Shown: positions 50,736 to 59,035, numbered from the stretch's first letter. The stretch: DNA of 64,000 bases from Chersky-840 sp050011815 (GCA_050011815.1 JBEKIJ010000003.1:1-64000), one strand, 5' to 3'. The notes: generated by a model not told the origin, from the letters alone. Numbers and translations are program-made.

Positions 50736-51911
50736 CTAGCGAAGCGACCGCGGCATGCCGAGGCCGAAGATGGCGATCAGGTCGCGTTGGATCTCGTTGG
50801 TCCCGCCGCCGAAGGTCAAGATGACCAGGCCCCGGGTGTAGGCCTCGAGCCGTCCGTGGAGGACCTCCTCGGCCGAGCCCCGCCGCAGGTACCCGGCCTG
50901 GCCCACGATTTCCGACAGTGTCCGCAAGGCCTCCATGTAGAACTCGGTGCCGAACACCTTGATCGACGAGGCGTCGGCCACGTCGAGGCGGCCCTGGGTG
51001 CCGTTCCAGGCCACCTTCCAGTTGATGAGGCGGAGGAATTCGAGTTTGGCGTACACCCGGGCCAGGGCGATGCGCACCCACTCCTGGTCGATGACACGCC
51101 GCCCGTCGGCGAGCTTGGTGTCCTGGGCCCACTGCCGCACGTCGCCGAGGGCGCGCTCGATGATCCCGGGCGAGCACAACGTGACCCGCTCGTGGTTGAG
51201 CTGGTTGGTGATCAGGCTCCATCCGTTGTTGAGCCCCCCGACCACGTTGGTGAGCGGGACGCGCACGTCCTCCCAGAACGTGTAGTTGATGTTGTGGTCG
51301 CCGAGCAGCTGCATGGGCACCACCCGGACGCCAGGCGTGTTCATGGGGACGATCACCATGGAGATGCCCTTGTGCTTGGACGAGTCGGGGTCGGTCCGCA
51401 CCGCCAGCCAGCAGTAGTCGGCATCGCCGGCGAGCGAGGTGAAGATCTTCGTCCCGTTGATCACGAGCTCTTCGCCGTCGACGACCCCGCGGGTCTGCAG
51501 GGCGGCGAGGTCGGTACCGGCTTGAGGCTCGGAGTAGCCGATGCAGAAATGGATCTCCCCGGCGAGGATCTTGGGAAGGAAGAAGGCCTTCTGCTCGTCG
51601 GTGCCGAAATTCATGATGGTGGGTCCCACCGTGTTGATGGTGAGCATCGGCACCGGTGCGCCCGAGCGCATCGACTCGTCGAAGAAGATGAACTGCTCGA
51701 TGGCCGAGCGGCCCTGGCCCCCGTACTCCTTGGGCCACCCGATCCCCAGCCATCCGTCGCTGGCCATCTGCTTCGTGATGCGCCGGACCATGGGCCCGAT
51801 GCCGTGGCTCAGCGCCAGCTCCGCCTCGACTTCGGGTGTGAGCAGGTTGGCGTAGTACTCGCGCAACTCCTGGCGCAGTGCCTGCTGCTCTTCGGTGTAG
51901 CCGATCTCCAT
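50736..51911 (-). CDS. fadE26: FadE26-like (ChsE4) acyl-CoA dehydrogenase subunit
   Basis: 391 residues. LGIGWPKEYGGQGRSAIEQF, LTINTVGPTIMNFGTDEQKA, HFCIGYSEPQAGTDLAALQ, FTSLAGDADYCWLAVRTDPD and LTFGGGTNEIQRDLIAIFGL match M. tuberculosis FadE26 (Rv3504) as recalled. It is the partner of the FadE27-like subunit. It is transcribed from the region with the exact KstR-type site at 51942, 31 bases upstream of its start. Ribosome site is weak (AAGAAGG). Confidence 0.9.
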   Translation of the reverse strand: MEIGYTEEQQALRQELREYYANLLTPEVEAELALSHGIGPMVRRITKQMASDGWLGIGWPKEYGGQGRSAIEQFIFFDESMRSGAPVPMLTINTVGPTIMNFGTDEQKAFFLPKILAGEIHFCIGYSEPQAGTDLAALQTRGVVDGEELVINGTKIFTSLAGDADYCWLAVRTDPDSSKHKGISMVIVPMNTPGVRVVPMQLLGDHNINYTFWEDVRVPLTNVVGGLNNGWSLITNQLNHERVTLCSPGIIERALGDVRQWAQDTKLADGRRVIDQEWVRIALARVYAKLEFLRLINWKVAWNGTQGRLDVADASSIKVFGTEFYMEALRTLSEIVGQAGYLRRGSAEEVLHGRLEAYTRGLVILTFGGGTNEIQRDLIAIFGLGMPRSLR

Positions 51912-51941
51912 GCCCGCCCTGCCCTTCTTCCGGGTCGAACT

Positions 51942-51955
51942 TGGAACAGGTTACA
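51942..51955. promoter_or_regulatory. KstR-type palindrome between fadE26 and a GNAT gene (exact match)
   Basis: TGGAACAGGTTACA matches every fixed base of TnnAACnnGTTnnA. It lies 31 bases upstream of fadE26 on one side and 47 bases upstream of the GNAT gene on the other, so it could repress both. Confidence 0.65.
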
Positions 51956-51987
51956 GTTCGCCCCTCGAACGGGGCCAGCTGCGGACC

Positions 51988-51993
51988 TATCCT
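51988..51993 (+). promoter_or_regulatory. Putative -10 box for a leaderless GNAT transcript
   Basis: TATCCT lies nine bases before the GTG of the GNAT gene, with no ribosome site in between; only a C run separates them. That spacing is typical of leaderless actinobacterial genes. No clear -35 box. Confidence 0.35.
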
Positions 51994-52001
51994 CCCCCCC
52001 T

Positions 52002-52538
52002 GTGAGTGACGACCCCCACCTGGTCGAGCTCGTCGACGTCCAGGTGGTGCGCCCGCTTCGCCGGGCGGTCCTGCGACCCCAGTTCCCCGCCGAGCAATCC
52101 GAGTACCCCGCCGACGACGACCCCCGCAGTGCGCACGTTGCTATCCGGCTTCCCGGTCACCTCGAGGCGCACTCCAACGGCCCGGGCGCCGGGGTGGTGG
52201 CGGTGGGCACGGTGCTCAGCGGTCCCCCGCCGTGGGAACCGCAACGGGCCGACGGGTGGCGTGTCCGGGGGATGGCGACACGTCCCGACGCCCGGGGGCG
52301 GGGCCTGGGCGGACTGATCCTGCGCGCCCTGCTCGACCACGTGGCCGCGCACGGGGGCGGCCTGGTGTGGTGCAACGCGCGGGTGCCGGCCCTCGGGCTC
52401 TACGGCCGCGCCGGCTTCGTGGCACGGGGCGAGGTCTTCGACATGCCCGGGATCGGGCCCCACATGTGCATGTGGCGGACCGTGGCACGCCGTCTCTCAC
52501 CCTCCGACGTGGGTCCCCCGCCGCCTGTGCCAACCTAG
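52002..52538 (+). CDS. GNAT-family acetyltransferase
   Basis: 178 residues from a GTG. Small GNAT core: LVELVDVQVVRPLRRAVLRP, VAVGTVLSG, WRVRGMATRPDARGRGLGGL (the Q/R-x-x-G-x-G/A acetyl-CoA loop, here RGRGLGG) and LVWCNARVPALGLYGRAGFV. The pattern resembles the ElaA/YjaB-like type. Adjacent to a KstR-type site and to a thiolase, but an acetyltransferase role in sterol breakdown is not established. Probably leaderless. Confidence 0.85.
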   Translation: MSDDPHLVELVDVQVVRPLRRAVLRPQFPAEQSEYPADDDPRSAHVAIRLPGHLEAHSNGPGAGVVAVGTVLSGPPPWEPQRADGWRVRGMATRPDARGRGLGGLILRALLDHVAAHGGGLVWCNARVPALGLYGRAGFVARGEVFDMPGIGPHMCMWRTVARRLSPSDVGPPPPVPT

Positions 52539-52573
52539 GGTCTTCCCCGAGCACACACCAAGGAGCCTCACGC

Positions 52574-53776
52574 ATGCCCGACGCCGTCATCGTCGCCACC
52601 GGAAGAACGCCCATCGGGCGCGCCAACAAGGGCTCGCTCGTCAGCTGCCGACCGGACAGCCTGACCGCGCTGGTGATCAAGGAAGTACTGGCCAAGGTGC
52701 CCGAGCTCGACCCTGCCCTCATCGAGGACGTGATGATCGGCTGCGGCCAGCCCGCCGGCGAGGCCGGCTACAACGTGGCCCGGGTGGCCGCCGTCCTGGC
52801 CGGGATCGACGTGCCGGGGGTGACGGTCAACCGGTACTGCTCGTCGTCGCTGCAGACCATCCGCATGGCCGCCCACGCCATCCGCGCCGGCGAAGGCGAC
52901 ATCTTCCTGGCGGGCGGGGTCGAGACCGTGAGCCGATTCCAGTTCGGCGCATCGGACACCGGGCCCCACAACCCGGCCTTCGCCGACGCCGAGGCCCGCA
53001 CCGCGGCCCGCAATCCCGCCGTGACCGAGCCCTGGACGCCCCCAAAGGGCCTGAGCGACGTCTACATCGCCATGGGTCAGACGGCGGAGAACGTGGCCGA
53101 GTACGAGAAGGTGACCCGCGAGGAGATGGACGAGTTCGCGGCACGCAGCCAGAACCGGGCGGTGGAGTCCCAGAAGAATGGCTTCTTCGAACGCGAGATC
53201 ATCCCCGTCACCCTCGACGACGGCACCGTCGTCACCAAGGACGACGGACCCCGCGACGGCACAACCATCGAGGGGCTGGCCGCGCTCAAGCCGGTGTTTC
53301 GCGAGGGTGGAACCATCACGGCCGGCAACGCCTGTCCTCTCAACGACGGGGCGGCGGCGGTCATCGTGATGTCGGAGTCCAAGGCCAGTGAGCTCGGCAT
53401 CACGCCCCTGGCCCGGATCGTGTCGAGTGGCGTCTCCGCCCTCGACCCCGAGATCATGGGCCTCGGGCCCATCCAAGCGTGCCGTCAGGCGCTCAAGCGC
53501 GCCGGCAAGACCATCGACGACATCGACCTCGTCGAGATCAACGAGGCCTTCGCGGCACAGGTCATCCCCTCGGCCAAGCACCTCGGCATCGACTGGGCCA
53601 AGCTGAATGTGAAGGGCGGCTCCATCGCACTCGGCCATCCCTTCGGGATGACCGGGGCGCGCATCATGACCACGCTCCTCAACGCCCTCGACGACGAGAA
53701 CAAGACCTGGGGGCTCGAGTCGATGTGCGTGGGCGGCGGCCAGGGCATGGCCATGGTCGTCGAGCGCCTGTCATAG
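52574..53776 (+). CDS. Acetyl-CoA C-acyltransferase (thiolase)
   Basis: 400 residues with AAGGAG before the ATG. Type II thiolase with nucleophile Cys89 (VNRYCSSSLQTIRMA), the EINEAFAAQV element, the catalytic GGSIALGHPFGMTGARI and the second cysteine in LESMCVGGGQGMAMV. The enzyme cleaves 3-ketoacyl-CoA with CoA. It resembles a FadA-type thiolase but is not the classic FadA5; I would not assign a steroid-specific role by sequence. It is 35 bases after the GNAT gene and 34 bases before a ligase gene on the same strand, which supports a beta-oxidation operon. Confidence 0.94.
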   Translation: MPDAVIVATGRTPIGRANKGSLVSCRPDSLTALVIKEVLAKVPELDPALIEDVMIGCGQPAGEAGYNVARVAAVLAGIDVPGVTVNRYCSSSLQTIRMAAHAIRAGEGDIFLAGGVETVSRFQFGASDTGPHNPAFADAEARTAARNPAVTEPWTPPKGLSDVYIAMGQTAENVAEYEKVTREEMDEFAARSQNRAVESQKNGFFEREIIPVTLDDGTVVTKDDGPRDGTTIEGLAALKPVFREGGTITAGNACPLNDGAAAVIVMSESKASELGITPLARIVSSGVSALDPEIMGLGPIQACRQALKRAGKTIDDIDLVEINEAFAAQVIPSAKHLGIDWAKLNVKGGSIALGHPFGMTGARIMTTLLNALDDENKTWGLESMCVGGGQGMAMVVERLS

Positions 53777-53810
53777 CCACCGCCACGTCCGCCACGAGAG
53801 GGGGATCGAC

Positions 53811-55370
53811 GTGACCGGCGCCATCTACGACGTGGGATCGATGTGGGAGCTCGTCGAGGCCAGGGCCGCGGCGTCCGCCGATCGACGCATGATCACCGAC
53901 GAGTCCGGGCGCCACGTCACCTTCGGCGAATTCCGAGACCGGTGTGAGGTCGTGGCGGCCGGGCTCCATGCCATGGGAGTGGGGCCCTCCACCCCGGTGT
54001 CGTGGCAGCTACCCACCCGGATCGAGACCATCGTCCTCTCGACGGCACTGGCCCGCCTCGGTGTCGTGCAGAACCCCATCATCCACATCTACCGCGAGCG
54101 CGAGGTCGCCTTCGCCCTGGCGCAGACCGGGGCCGAGTTCTTCTTCGTCCCCGGGGTGTGGAAGGACTTCGACTTCGTCGCCATGGCCGACAAGATCGGG
54201 GCCGGGCTCGATCGGCCCCCCAAGGTGGTGGTGGCCTACGACTCGCTCCCCGAGGGAGACCCGGCCACGCTCCCTCCACCTCCCCCGTCGGGCGACGACC
54301 AGGTGCGCTGGATCTACTACACCTCGGGCACCACCTCGGACCCCAAGGGGGTGCGCCACACCGACACCACGCTCGTGACCGGCGGCCGGGGGCTCGCCAT
54401 GGCGGTGGCGCTCACCGAGGACGACGTGGGGTCGATCGCCTTTCCCTTCGCCCACATCGCCGGTCCCGACTACCTGGTGATGGTGCTGGCCATCGGGTTC
54501 TCGACGGTGCTCCTCGAGGCGTTCGTGCCGACCCTCGCCGTCGAGGTGTTCTCCCGCTACGGCGTCACCATGGCCGGCGGCAGCACCGCCTTCTACATGG
54601 CGTACCTCAACGAGCAGCGCAAGCAGCCGGGCAAGAAGATCATCCCGTCGCTCCGCATCCTCTCGGGCGGCGGTGCGCCCATGCCCCCGGAGATCTTCTA
54701 CGAGGTGGGCCGGGAGATCGGCGTCGTCGTCGCCCACGGATACGGCATGACCGAGATCCCCATGATCTGCATGGGCTCACCCACAGATACCGACGATCAA
54801 CTGGCCCACACCGTCGGCAAGCCCGTCTTCGGCGCCGAGATCCGCATCGTCACCCTCGACGGGGAGGAGGCCGCCGCCGGGGTCGACGGCGAAGTGCGGG
54901 TGCGGGGCGAGATGGTGTGCAAGGGCTACACCGATCCGGCGCTGACCACGGAGTCGTTCGACGAAGAGGGCTTCTTCCGGACCGGTGACGTCGGCCACGT
55001 CCGGCCCGACGGCCATGTGGTGCTCACGGGCAGGCTCAAGGACATCATCATCCGCAAGGGCGAGAACATCTCGGCCAAGGAGATCGAGGACCTCCTCTAC
55101 ACCCACCCCAAGGTGGCCGACGTGGCGGTCGTCGGGCTTCCCGACCGCGAGCGTGGTGAGCGGGTGTGCGCGGTGGTGCAGCGTGCCCCGGGGGTCGACC
55201 CGCTCACCTTCGACGAGATGGTGCAGCACCTCGGCGCGGCCGGCCTCATGAAACAGAAGGTCCCCGAACAACTCGAGGTCGTCGACGCCCTGCCCCGCAA
55301 CGACACCTTGAACAAGGTCCTCAAGTACAAGCTGCGTGAGGAGCTGGGGGCCAAGCCCTTCCCGGGTTGA
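53811..55370 (+). CDS. AMP-dependent acyl-CoA synthetase
   Basis: 519 residues from a GTG with GAGAGGGGG upstream. ANL superfamily enzyme with P-loop YTSGTTSDPKG (170-180), GYGMTEIPMICMG, VRVRGEMVCKGYTD, FFRTGDVGHVRPDGHVV and LKDIIIRKGENISAKEIED (catalytic Lys near the end, NKVLKYKLREEL). It differs from the FadD17/FadD19 genes of this window and from FadD3 as I recall it; a role in activating alicyclic or medium-chain acids is possible. It is last in the GNAT-thiolase-ligase row. Confidence 0.92.
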   Translation: MTGAIYDVGSMWELVEARAAASADRRMITDESGRHVTFGEFRDRCEVVAAGLHAMGVGPSTPVSWQLPTRIETIVLSTALARLGVVQNPIIHIYREREVAFALAQTGAEFFFVPGVWKDFDFVAMADKIGAGLDRPPKVVVAYDSLPEGDPATLPPPPPSGDDQVRWIYYTSGTTSDPKGVRHTDTTLVTGGRGLAMAVALTEDDVGSIAFPFAHIAGPDYLVMVLAIGFSTVLLEAFVPTLAVEVFSRYGVTMAGGSTAFYMAYLNEQRKQPGKKIIPSLRILSGGGAPMPPEIFYEVGREIGVVVAHGYGMTEIPMICMGSPTDTDDQLAHTVGKPVFGAEIRIVTLDGEEAAAGVDGEVRVRGEMVCKGYTDPALTTESFDEEGFFRTGDVGHVRPDGHVVLTGRLKDIIIRKGENISAKEIEDLLYTHPKVADVAVVGLPDRERGERVCAVVQRAPGVDPLTFDEMVQHLGAAGLMKQKVPEQLEVVDALPRNDTLNKVLKYKLREELGAKPFPG

Positions 55371-55386
55371 CCGGACCGACGACGGG

Positions 55387-55671
55387 CTACGACTCGGCTC
55401 GGGGCCGCCGCGTCTCGGTGGCCCGTCGGGCGCGCCGCACCGACACGCCGAGCACCGCGATGACGAGCACGGGCAACGAAGCCACCGTGACCGACCGCGC
55501 CACGCCATGGTGGGCGAGCACCGCCACGATCACCACGGCCAGGACCGCACCCACGAGGAGCTCGGGCGTGTCGCCGACGAGGAACTCCCACCAGAACCGC
55601 CCGAAGGCCGAGGCGTAGCGCGCCACCGCGGAGGGCCCCGGACTCTCGCCGTGACCCGGTGTGTCAGGCAA
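55387..55671 (-). CDS. Small membrane protein coupled to a COG4280-type protein
   Basis: 94 residues with two membrane segments (about 37-53, PELLVGAVLAVVIVAVL, and 59-77, RSVTVASLPVLVIAVLGV) after a region with FGRFWWEFLVGDTPEL. Its start lies inside the end of the next upstream gene (eight-base overlap), so translation is coupled and the pair very likely form one complex. Its C-terminus is strongly basic. Function unknown. Confidence 0.65.
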   Translation of the reverse strand: MPDTPGHGESPGPSAVARYASAFGRFWWEFLVGDTPELLVGAVLAVVIVAVLAHHGVARSVTVASLPVLVIAVLGVSVRRARRATETRRPRAES

Positions 55672-56413
55672 CGTCGACTCCGGCCTCGTGCTCTCGCCCC
55701 ACCACGACGACGGTCACCCATGTCACCAGCGCGTACACGCCGACCAGCACGGGGAGGGCAAGGTCGGACCCGGGCCAGTGCACCCCGACCCCTTCGCCCG
55801 ACCAGAACGTGCCGAAGCTCACCAGCATGAGCCCCACGGCCATCTTCATGGCGTTCTCCGGGACACCGGCCAGTTGGCGCGCCACCACGGCTCCGACGAT
55901 CCCGACCAGGATGATCGCGGCACCGGCCCCCGCCGCGGCCAGGGCGAGCCGGTGGGCGGCGGCACCCAGCGTGAGCACGATCACGACCACCTCGAGGCCC
56001 TCGAGGAAGACACCTTTGAACGCCACGGTGAACGCCGTGGCGTCCCGTCCACTCGATGGTGGGGCCTGCACCGACAGCCGGGCGACCTCGTCGCTGAAGA
56101 TGGCATCTTCGTCGTGTTTGTCCTTGAGGCCCACGGCGCGCAGGAGCGCCTTGCGCAACCACTGCAGGCCGAACACGAGCAAGAGGCCGCCGACGGCGAT
56201 CCGCAGCCCGTTCAGGGGTACGTAGCGCACGAGGGCGGGGCCGATGGAAAGCACCAGGACGACCAGGATCGCCAGCGCGGCGGCGGCACCCTCCAAGGCC
56301 GAGCGCCATCCCCGGGTGACCCCCACGGCGACGACGATGGTCAACGCCTCGACCATCTCGACGGCGCTGGCGAGAAAGACCGAAACCACGAGGACGATGG
56401 CGGCGCTGTGCAC
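55664..56413 (-). CDS. Predicted membrane protein of the COG4280 type
   Basis: 249 residues, six to seven membrane segments. The first helix has FLASAVEMVEALTIVVAVGV and a later one FKGVFLEGLEVVVIVLTLG; each has a conserved Glu inside the membrane, a duplicated pattern that recalls the REGLE motifs of FTR1-like iron permeases and matches the COG4280 family from memory. These may transport a cation. The stop overlaps the start of a small membrane partner by eight bases. It lies 70 bases after the ABC permease on the same strand but is probably separate. Confidence 0.75.
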   Translation of the reverse strand: MHSAAIVLVVSVFLASAVEMVEALTIVVAVGVTRGWRSALEGAAAALAILVVLVLSIGPALVRYVPLNGLRIAVGGLLLVFGLQWLRKALLRAVGLKDKHDEDAIFSDEVARLSVQAPPSSGRDATAFTVAFKGVFLEGLEVVVIVLTLGAAAHRLALAAAGAGAAIILVGIVGAVVARQLAGVPENAMKMAVGLMLVSFGTFWSGEGVGVHWPGSDLALPVLVGVYALVTWVTVVVVGREHEAGVDVA

Positions 56414-56482
56414 GTCAGCCTCGGAGAAGACCGTCGGACGACCCCGGGACGCACGTGGCCATGTCCCCAGGGTAGAGGGCGC

Positions 56483-57283
56483 TCAGGCCTCTCTGTTGAT
56501 CCTGCCCCGCAGGGCGATCAACGCCAACGACATGCTGACCGCCCCGATGCCGGTCACCGCCGCCAACCCCTCGAGCAGGCTCCGGGCCTGCCAGCCCGAC
56601 GTGATCAGTGATCGCAACGCCCCGAGGAGGTAGGTGATCGGGTTGTAGGTGGCGATGGCCGAGAACCACCCCGTCAGCGCCTGCTTGGGCACCACGGCAT
56701 CGCTCAGGAAGAACAGGGGGAAGAACACGACGAACGAGGCGCTCACCGCGGCCGGGCTGCCCGTCTTGAGGGCCACGGCATACGGAAGGCCGGTGAAGAC
56801 CAGTCCCCACAGGGCCGAGAACCCGATGAAGGCCACCATGCCCGGGACGCCGGTGACGAAGCGCACCCCGACACCGAAGCCGATCGCCAGCACGGGCAGG
56901 CACAGGGCGACGATCACCGCCATGTCGGCGACCATGAGTCCGAGCAGCAGCGCGACACGGCGGACCGGCGTCATGCACAGCCTGTCGAAGTACCCACTCT
57001 GGATGTCGGTGACCAGGGTGGGGGCTCTGGTCATCCCGGTGACGGCGAAGGCGATGGCCATGGGGATGAGAAAGGCCTTGTAGCTGAACCCCGGCGAACC
57101 GTGCGCCAGGTTCTCGAGGGCCCCCAGGTTCACCGTGTAGAAGAAGGCCGGCACGAGCACCGCCGGGAGCACCGAAGCCGGCTCACGCGGGATCTGGCGC
57201 AGTGCCCGCCCGGCGACCGATCGCACGTCGCGCAGGAACCCGACCGGCCTGGCCCGGATCGACTCCCCTCCGGCCGTCGTCAT
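56483..57283 (-). CDS. ABC-2 type exporter permease
   Basis: 266 residues with six membrane segments and the ABC-2 features of DrrB-like exporters: FFYTVNLGALENLAHGSPGF, FAVTGMTRAPTLVTDIQSGY, FDRLCMTPVRRVALLLGLMV and the conserved P-L-F-F-L-S-D-A-V-V-P motif. Its ATG overlaps the stop of the ATPase gene (ATGA), so both subunits are made together. The substrate is unknown; such pairs export drugs, lipids or natural products. Low similarity at the N-terminus is expected for this subunit. Confidence 0.92.
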   Translation of the reverse strand: MTTAGGESIRARPVGFLRDVRSVAGRALRQIPREPASVLPAVLVPAFFYTVNLGALENLAHGSPGFSYKAFLIPMAIAFAVTGMTRAPTLVTDIQSGYFDRLCMTPVRRVALLLGLMVADMAVIVALCLPVLAIGFGVGVRFVTGVPGMVAFIGFSALWGLVFTGLPYAVALKTGSPAAVSASFVVFFPLFFLSDAVVPKQALTGWFSAIATYNPITYLLGALRSLITSGWQARSLLEGLAAVTGIGAVSMSLALIALRGRINREA

Positions 57284-58296
57284 GGCGTTGCGCCTTCGAG
57301 CTCGATGTGGGACCCAGTCAGCTCGGCGAACACATCGTCGAGCGTCGGGGTCCGGATGGTGAGGCTCTTCACCTTGAGGCCGGTCCTGCTGAGGGCGATG
57401 ACCACCGAGTTGAGTGCCACCGAGCTGTCGGAGGTGCTGATCACGATCCTCTTGTCGCTGACCGATGCCCCATCGACGACGTCGATCCCCCGCAGGGTGT
57501 CGAGGGCCGTGACGTCGTCGCCTTCGGTCTCCACCACGATCACGTCCTGACCGATCGACCGCTTGAGGGCGTCGGGGCGGCCCTCGGCCACCACACGACC
57601 CCCGGAGATGATCCCCACCCGGTCGGCCAACGCGTCGGCCTCCTCGAGATACTGCGTCGTGAGGAAGATGGTCATCCCCAGCTCGGAGTTGAGCCGCCGC
57701 ACCTCGGACCACACGCTGGCACGGCCGGTCGGATCCAGCCCTGTCGTCGGTTCGTCCAGGAAGAGGACCTCGGGGTTGTGCATCAGGGCCGCGGCAAGAT
57801 CGAGACGACGCTTCATCCCCCCCGAGTACGTCCCGATGCGACGGTCGATGGCGGCACCGATGTCGACGAGATCGAGCACGTCGCCGAGCCGGGCCCGGAT
57901 CTCAGGGGTCCGCAGTCCGTAGAGCCGGCCCTGGAGGCAGAGCAACTCGCGCCCGCTCTGGCGATCGTCCAACGCCGCTTCTTGGAGGGCGACCCCGATG
58001 CGAAACCGCACTTCCTGGGGCTCCTCGACGACGTCATGGCCCGCGATCAGGGCGCGCCCGGCGCTGGGGCGGAGCAAGGTGCACAGCACCCGCACCAGGG
58101 TCGACTTCCCCGCTCCGTTGGGGCCCAGGAACCCGTAGATCTCCCCTCGGGCAATCTTCAGGTCGATCCCGTCCACGGCCACCAGCGAGCCGAACCGCCG
58201 GACCAGGCCCGTGGTGACAATGGCCGCCTGACCTGGGTGAGGATCGACTTCCGGGGCGCTCTCCCGGGGCCCTGCATACTCAAACAGATCTGTCAT
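57280..58296 (-). CDS. ABC transporter ATPase (DrrA/CcmA type)
   Basis: 338 residues. Walker A GPNGAGKST (58-66), signature TYSGGMKRR (156-164), Walker B VLFLDEPTTGLDP (177-189) and the switch His region replaced by FLTTQYLEEADALAD, as is common in DrrA-type ATPases where the H-loop is Q. The C-terminal 90 residues form a regulatory domain with DDVFAELTGSHIE. It powers the permease encoded next. The start ATG lies 44 bases from the divergent TetR gene, with a palindrome in between, so the TetR protein probably represses it. Confidence 0.93.
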   Translation of the reverse strand: MTDLFEYAGPRESAPEVDPHPGQAAIVTTGLVRRFGSLVAVDGIDLKIARGEIYGFLGPNGAGKSTLVRVLCTLLRPSAGRALIAGHDVVEEPQEVRFRIGVALQEAALDDRQSGRELLCLQGRLYGLRTPEIRARLGDVLDLVDIGAAIDRRIGTYSGGMKRRLDLAAALMHNPEVLFLDEPTTGLDPTGRASVWSEVRRLNSELGMTIFLTTQYLEEADALADRVGIISGGRVVAEGRPDALKRSIGQDVIVVETEGDDVTALDTLRGIDVVDGASVSDKRIVISTSDSSVALNSVVIALSRTGLKVKSLTIRTPTLDDVFAELTGSHIELEGATP

Positions 58297-58303
58297 ACCT
58301 ATG

Positions 58304-58318
58304 AGTATCTATTATACT
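58304..58318. promoter_or_regulatory. Palindrome in the divergent ABC exporter / TetR gap, candidate operator
   Basis: AGTAT-CTATT-ATACT: exact five-base arms, extended by partial matches outward (TGAGTAT / ATACTTA, one mismatch). It lies eight bases from the ATPase start and 22 from the TetR start, in an AT-rich patch unlike its surroundings. TetR regulators commonly bind such dyads at their own divergent promoter. Confidence 0.6.
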
Positions 58319-58339
58319 TACGCGTAAAGGCAAGCCCCT

Positions 58340-58975
58340 ATGACCCTGGAACCCCTCACCCCGGAACGGCGGCGCCAACAGACCAGGGACCACCTCCTCC
58401 AGGCGGCAGCCGAGGTCTTCGCGGCACGCGGCTTCCACGGCGCGTCCCTCGACGAAGTGGCAGCCAAGGCCGGCTTCACCAAGGGGGCCGTGTACTCGAA
58501 CTTCAAGAACAAAGAGGAACTCTTCCTTGCGCTGCTCGAAGCGATCCAGCAACGCGAGATGGATGCGTTGCACACGACGATCCAGGCGTCGGAGATCCCC
58601 CCCGAAGCCCGCCTGTCTGATTTCGTCAACCTCATCCGTGACCAGACCCAGGACCTCGGGGCCAACTGGGACATCCTCTACCAGGAGTTCACCCTCTACG
58701 CGCTCCGAAACCCGGCCGCACGAGAAAAGCTGGCTGCCTTCGACGCCATGACGATCAGGAGCGTGAGCGACCTGATCGAATCCGAACGGTCTCGGCAGAG
58801 CATCGGCACGCTGGAGCATCCCGAACACGTAGCCCGGATCGTCGTGGCGCTGTTCCGCGGCATCGGACTGATGCGAGCCCTCGACGCGGCCCTCGTCGAC
58901 GCCTCGTTCCTCGAGACCGCCATGGCATTCCTGGCTCGGGGCCTGATGACCGCGGAGACCCCTTCACCCCTCTGA
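58340..58975 (+). CDS. TetR/AcrR family transcriptional regulator
   Basis: 211 residues. The N-terminal HTH (about 14-60) reads TRDHLLQAAAEVFAARGFHG, ASLDEVAAKAGFTKGAVYSN and FKNKEELFLALLE, the classic TetR DNA-binding pattern. The C-terminal ligand-binding part has no diagnostic motif. It is divergent from an ABC exporter and a palindrome sits between them, so it is likely the exporter's local repressor. It does not resemble KstR in the ligand part. Closed by a strong terminator. Confidence 0.93.
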   Translation: MTLEPLTPERRRQQTRDHLLQAAAEVFAARGFHGASLDEVAAKAGFTKGAVYSNFKNKEELFLALLEAIQQREMDALHTTIQASEIPPEARLSDFVNLIRDQTQDLGANWDILYQEFTLYALRNPAAREKLAAFDAMTIRSVSDLIESERSRQSIGTLEHPEHVARIVVALFRGIGLMRALDAALVDASFLETAMAFLARGLMTAETPSPL

Positions 58976-58978
58976 AGC

Positions 58979-59005
58979 CGGAGCGGGGAGTCGCCCCCCG
59001 CTCCG
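58979..59005. terminator. Ten-bp hairpin after the TetR gene
   Basis: CGGAGCGGGG and CCCCGCTCCG pair exactly around a seven-base loop AGTCGCC, starting four bases after the TetR stop and 31 bases before the end of the convergent SnoaL-like gene. GC-rich with no U tract, but the stem is strong. Confidence 0.7.
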
Positions 59006-59035
59006 ACCGGCAGGGTTGGCGGGAACGCAGGGTCG

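Noticed and set aside
58340..58975. TetR gene as the KstR regulator of the sterol sites
   Set aside because: Its ligand-binding part and N-terminus do not resemble KstR as I recall it, and its own divergent exporter and palindrome give it a local target.
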